This document shows positions 60,808 to 64,000 of a stretch of 64,000 nucleotides of DNA, in pieces; the stretch's first letter is position 1; each line of letters starts with the position of its first letter. The notes below the pieces were generated by a model. That model made no database searches. It saw only the letters and a program-made list of their open reading frames with translations, and was not told the origin of the DNA. The position numbers and the translations under genes were made by a program. This DNA is from JBLHZY01 sp047631555 (GTDB taxonomy: Bacteria > Pseudomonadota > Alphaproteobacteria > Rhodobacterales > Rhodobacteraceae). The stretch is taken from contig JBLHZY010000001.1 of NCBI GenBank assembly GCA_047631555.1, forward strand, positions 868,001 to 932,000, read 5' to 3'.

Positions 60808-61779
60808 CTAGCCCTCGCTCTTCATCTTATTCCAGCAATACAAGCACAGGATTTCCATCGCCACATGCGCCCCCGCAATCGCCGTTGCCCCACTCGTATC
60901 ATAGGGCGGCGAGACCTCGACAATATCCCCCCCAACAAGGCGCACCCCGGCCAAATCGCGCAGGATCGCCGCCGCCTGCCAGCTGGCCAAACCGCCCCAA
61001 ACCGGCGTGCCCGTGCCCGGCGCAAAGGCCGGATCGAGGCAATCAATATCAAAGCTCAAATAGGCCGCCTCCTGCCCGACAATCCGGTGCACCTCAGATG
61101 CGACCCAAGCCGCGCCCTTTTCGTGAACCGCGCGCGCGTCAATAATATGAAAGCCAAGCGTGTCGGGATTGTCCGTCCGGATGCCGATCTGAACCGAGCG
61201 CGCCGGATCAACAAGCCCCAGCTTCACCGCCTTGTAAAACATCGTGCCATGGTCAATCCGCTCCATGTCATCGTCCGGCCAAGTATCGCTATGGGCGTCA
61301 AAATGGATCAAGGAAAGCGGGCCGTGTTTGGCCGCCATCGCCTTCAGAATCGGCAAGGAAATATAGTGATCGCCGCCCAAAGTCAGCGCGCCAGCCCCGC
61401 CCGCAATGATCCCAGCAATATGCGTCTCAAGGGCGACCGGAAACTCAGAAACCCGTGCATAATCAAAGGCCAGATCGCCGTAATCAATGATGTCAAAAGT
61501 GCTGAGCGGATCAAATCCCCAGCCATAAGGCGCATCAAAAGGCTGCAAAGCGCTCGCCTCGCGAATGGCGCGCGGGCCCAATCGCGCTCCGGGCCGGTTT
61601 GTCACCGCCTGATCAAAGGGAACGCCGGTGATCGCCAGATCGACCCCGGCCAAATCCTTGGAATAACGGCGGCGCAAAAACGAAAGCGCCCCGCCAAAGG
61701 CATTCTCATAGGCCAATCCGCGCCGCTCAGCCCGGTTAAAGGCCAGGTCCACCTGCTTGCTTGCATCTTCCAGCGCCAT
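60808..61779 (-). CDS. speB: Agmatinase / ureohydrolase family enzyme
   Basis: 323 residues. The manganese-binding motifs are LGGDHYISLP, FDAHSDTWPDD and SFDIDCLDPAFAPG. The start at 61779 was chosen for its GGGAGG site; an upstream start at 61812 adds MGLWQDMREAF, which is unlikely. The family hydrolyses agmatine to putrescine and urea, though guanidino acids are possible substrates. This could feed the putrescine side of the amine genes elsewhere in the window. Confidence 0.88.
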   Translation of the reverse strand: MALEDASKQVDLAFNRAERRGLAYENAFGGALSFLRRRYSKDLAGVDLAITGVPFDQAVTNRPGARLGPRAIREASALQPFDAPYGWGFDPLSTFDIIDYGDLAFDYARVSEFPVALETHIAGIIAGGAGALTLGGDHYISLPILKAMAAKHGPLSLIHFDAHSDTWPDDDMERIDHGTMFYKAVKLGLVDPARSVQIGIRTDNPDTLGFHIIDARAVHEKGAAWVASEVHRIVGQEAAYLSFDIDCLDPAFAPGTGTPVWGGLASWQAAAILRDLAGVRLVGGDIVEVSPPYDTSGATAIAGAHVAMEILCLYCWNKMKSEG

Positions 61780-61995
61780 AAAAGCCTCCCGCATATCCTG
61801 CCAAAGACCCAACCAAAGCCGCGCCCCATGCGCAAGTCCTGATCACAAATGCAAAAAGCCAAAGGCACAAACCTTCAGCTTTTTCTTGGACCAAATACTC
61901 GCGCCGCAGGCCCGCCGAGCACAGCGAGGCGCACCCCCAACAAACACAGATTGCGCCAGCAATCGCCTGTTTGGCGGGAGCGCCGACCTAGCCTA

Positions 61996-62871
61996 TCAAG
62001 CGCTCACACCCAAAAGACGCATCGCGTTCTCTTTCAAAATCAACGGGCGCACCTCGTCCTTGATCTTGATCTTCTCGAAATCCGCAAGCCACCGCTCGGG
62101 CGAAATCATCGGCCAATCCGAGCCAAACAAAACCTTCTTCTTTAGGATCGAATTGCAATAGCGCACCAGAATTTCCGGGAAATATTTCGGCGACCAGCCC
62201 GACAGATCAATATAGACATTCGGCTTGTGCTGCGCGACGGCCAAAGCCTCTTCCTGCCAAGGAAACGAGGGGTGCGCCATGACGATCGGCATATCGGGAA
62301 AATCGACCGCCACATCATCAATATACATCGGATTAGAATACTTTAGCCGCATCCCATTGCCGCCCGGCATCCCCGACCCAACGCCGGTTTGCCCCGTGTG
62401 AAACAGCGCGACTGCGCCGTATTCCGCCAGTACCTCATACATCGCGTAAGCCATGCGATCATTGGGGTAAAAGCCCTGAAAAGTCGGGTGAAACTTGAAG
62501 CCCTTGATACCGTGATCCTCGATCAAGCGGCGCGCCTCGCGCACGCCCATCTTGCCCTTATGCGGATCGATTGAGGCGAACGGGATCAACACATCGGAAT
62601 TGTCTTTGACCTGCTCCAATACCTCATCATTGGAATAGCGCCGATAGCCGGTTTCGCGCTCTGCATCGACGGGAAAAATCACCGCAGCGATGTTTTGCGC
62701 GCGATAATGCGCGGCCGTTTCGGGAATGGTTGGCGGGTGCTGCCAAGGGGCGCCGAAATAATTGGCCATGGTCGTTTGCAGATCGTCATAGCCATCATCC
62801 GCATGGCAGCCGCAGGGCTCTTCTGCATGGGTGTGAAAATCAATCGCGCGCACGCTGGAAAAATCGACCAT
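61996..62871 (-). CDS. Amidohydrolase family protein (ACMSD-like decarboxylase group)
   Basis: 291 residues of the Amidohydro_2 TIM barrel. Metal ligands are in IDFHTHAEEP (HxH), VALFHTGQTG and MAHPSFPWQEEA (His), and KKKVLFGSDWPMISPERW (Asp). The group contains hydrolases and non-oxidative decarboxylases of aromatic acids. It is divergent from a crotonase gene, which suggests a shared pathway such as aromatic acid breakdown, but this is inference. Confidence 0.87.
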   Translation of the reverse strand: MVDFSSVRAIDFHTHAEEPCGCHADDGYDDLQTTMANYFGAPWQHPPTIPETAAHYRAQNIAAVIFPVDAERETGYRRYSNDEVLEQVKDNSDVLIPFASIDPHKGKMGVREARRLIEDHGIKGFKFHPTFQGFYPNDRMAYAMYEVLAEYGAVALFHTGQTGVGSGMPGGNGMRLKYSNPMYIDDVAVDFPDMPIVMAHPSFPWQEEALAVAQHKPNVYIDLSGWSPKYFPEILVRYCNSILKKKVLFGSDWPMISPERWLADFEKIKIKDEVRPLILKENAMRLLGVSA

Positions 62872-63073
62872 CTTATCCTCTTCCGGCCGCCCATTGCGCG
62901 GCCCTCTCTTGAATTTGAGCGCGCCCCCGGCCCCCGAAAAAGCCGCGACACGTTCATTTGAATATATCTCTTACAGATTTCATACAGCAAAAATATTGCT
63001 ATTCAACCGAACAATTATGATTTACACACATCCAGACGAAACACCGCCGCCAACAATGAGATTATTTGACCCA

Positions 63074-63856
63074 ATGAACGCGCATACCTCCAAAGAAGAC
63101 GTCCTCAAAATTGAGCTAAGCGAGGGAATCGCCACCCTCACAATGTATCGCCCAGATAAGCGCAACGCGATGAATGATACCTTGCTTGGCGCGTTGGATG
63201 CCTTCTTTTCGGCCCCGCCCAAAGAGGCGCGCGTTGCTGTTTTGACGGGCTGCGCCGGGCATTTTTGCTCTGGACTTGATCTAAGCGAACATGTGCGCCG
63301 CTCGGCCGAAGAAACCATGCGCCATTCGCGCGGCTGGCACGGCGTGATGGAGAAAATCCAATTCGGCGGGCTGCCTGTTGTCTCTGCGATGCAGGGGGCT
63401 GTGATGGGCGGCGGGCTTGAATTGGCGACCTCAACCCATGTGCGCATTGCTGAGCCAAGCGTTCAATTTCAGCTGCCCGAGGGGCGGCGCGGCATCTTTG
63501 TCGGCGGCGGCGCGACCGTGCGGGTTGGGCGCATTCTGGGCGCAGATCGCATGACCGAAATGATGCTGACGGGCCGCAAATATGGCGCGGATGAGGGCAA
63601 GGCCCTTGGCCTGTGTCACTATAGCGTTGGCGAGGCCGAGGCCCTGCCCTTGGCAATGGATCTGGCCGGCAAGATCGCGCGCAACGCCCCGATGTCCAAT
63701 TACCTGATGGTCAACTCTATCGCCCGCATCAGCGACATGAGCCATAGCGACGGGCTCTATGCCGAAAGCCTTTCCGCAGCCCTAAGCCAAACAACCCCGG
63801 ACGCCGAGGAAGGCCTCAACGCCTTTTTGGAGAAACGGGCGCCGAAATTTCGTTAA
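63074..63856 (+). CDS. Enoyl-CoA hydratase/isomerase (crotonase) family protein
   Basis: 260 residues from the ATG at 63074 (ATGs at 63017 and 63056 are possible; the AT-rich upstream bases look non-coding). Core motifs are IATLTMYRPDKRNAMNDTL, HFCSGLDLSEHV (oxyanion hole), GAVMGGGLELATSTHVRIAE and QLPEGRRGIFVGGGATV. The family acts on CoA thioesters as hydratases, isomerases or hydroxycinnamoyl-CoA lyases. Divergent from the amidohydrolase gene. Confidence 0.88.
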   Translation: MNAHTSKEDVLKIELSEGIATLTMYRPDKRNAMNDTLLGALDAFFSAPPKEARVAVLTGCAGHFCSGLDLSEHVRRSAEETMRHSRGWHGVMEKIQFGGLPVVSAMQGAVMGGGLELATSTHVRIAEPSVQFQLPEGRRGIFVGGGATVRVGRILGADRMTEMMLTGRKYGADEGKALGLCHYSVGEAEALPLAMDLAGKIARNAPMSNYLMVNSIARISDMSHSDGLYAESLSAALSQTTPDAEEGLNAFLEKRAPKFR

Positions 63857-64000
63857 ACGCCAATTTGATAACCCGATGCAAAAGAATCATGTAAACAGAA
63901 CGGAGCTAGCTCTGCACATTGCATCTTAATTGAGGAATTAGCGCGAAAAACAGGTTAATTGGTTGACAGTGTAAATCACTTTTGCAACCGTATCTAATCA

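Noticed and set aside
63963..63996. Promoter with TTGACA at the right edge
   Set aside because: The nearest TATCTA is 22 bases away, outside the normal spacing, and the downstream gene is not in the window.

Overview
The window looks like a chromosome segment of an alphaproteobacterium of the Rhodobacterales (Roseobacter/Rhodobacter group). The support is the GC-rich codon use, the host gene orders (purM-purN-rnd, lptF-lptG-lptD-surA-pdxA-rsmA, prfA-prmC, pepA-holC) and alphaproteobacterial families such as the DUF4167 protein. This is inferred from protein recognition by eye; no database search was run.

Layout. 1-8240: housekeeping genes (end of an unknown gene, rnd, purN, purM, a metallo-beta-lactamase-fold hydrolase, a CAU tRNA, a TbpB-like lipoprotein, an EnvZ-type kinase, a LACTB2-like hydrolase, tRNA-Asn). 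8196-22332: a 14.1-kb integrated element in the 3' end of tRNA-Asn, bounded by a 48-bp direct repeat, with a tyrosine integrase at the far end. 22333-36029: host DNA with a polyamine-type ABC transporter, an RpiR-family regulator, and a TRAP transporter next to a glutamine-synthetase-like / aldehyde / alcohol dehydrogenase / N-formylglutamate-amidohydrolase-like catabolic set. 36302-40366: an orphan T6SS-type effector island (DUF4123 adaptor, a deaminase-fold toxin with HAE and CxxC motifs, a probable immunity protein). 40481-63856: mostly core genes (DUF389, TfoX_C, ndk, ABC-F, marC, aspartic protease, holC, pepA, lptF/G/D, surA, pdxA, rsmA, DUF4167, prmC, prfA, speB), ending with an amidohydrolase and a divergent crotonase.

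The most interesting region is the element. It has integration (integrase, AlpA-like protein), replication (a 982-aa primase-helicase) and packaging genes (small terminase, a large terminase split into separate ATPase and nuclease genes, DUF4055 portal). I found no major capsid, tail or lysis gene, so it resembles a phage satellite or a much reduced prophage. At its tRNA end it carries a two-gene TIR plus SLATT/DUF4231 membrane-protein module whose reading frames overlap (TTGA), which I read as a candidate Thoeris-like anti-phage system. It also carries an AT-richer HNH nuclease gene and two long perfect inverted repeats that are candidate origin or packaging sites.

A second theme is short tandem repeats that begin at or include a host gene's stop codon: a 24-bp array after purN, a 30-bp array at the end of the toxin immunity gene, and 16-18-bp repeats after the TfoX_C gene. 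In addition, a 21-bp array is expanded inside the surA signal-peptide coding region.
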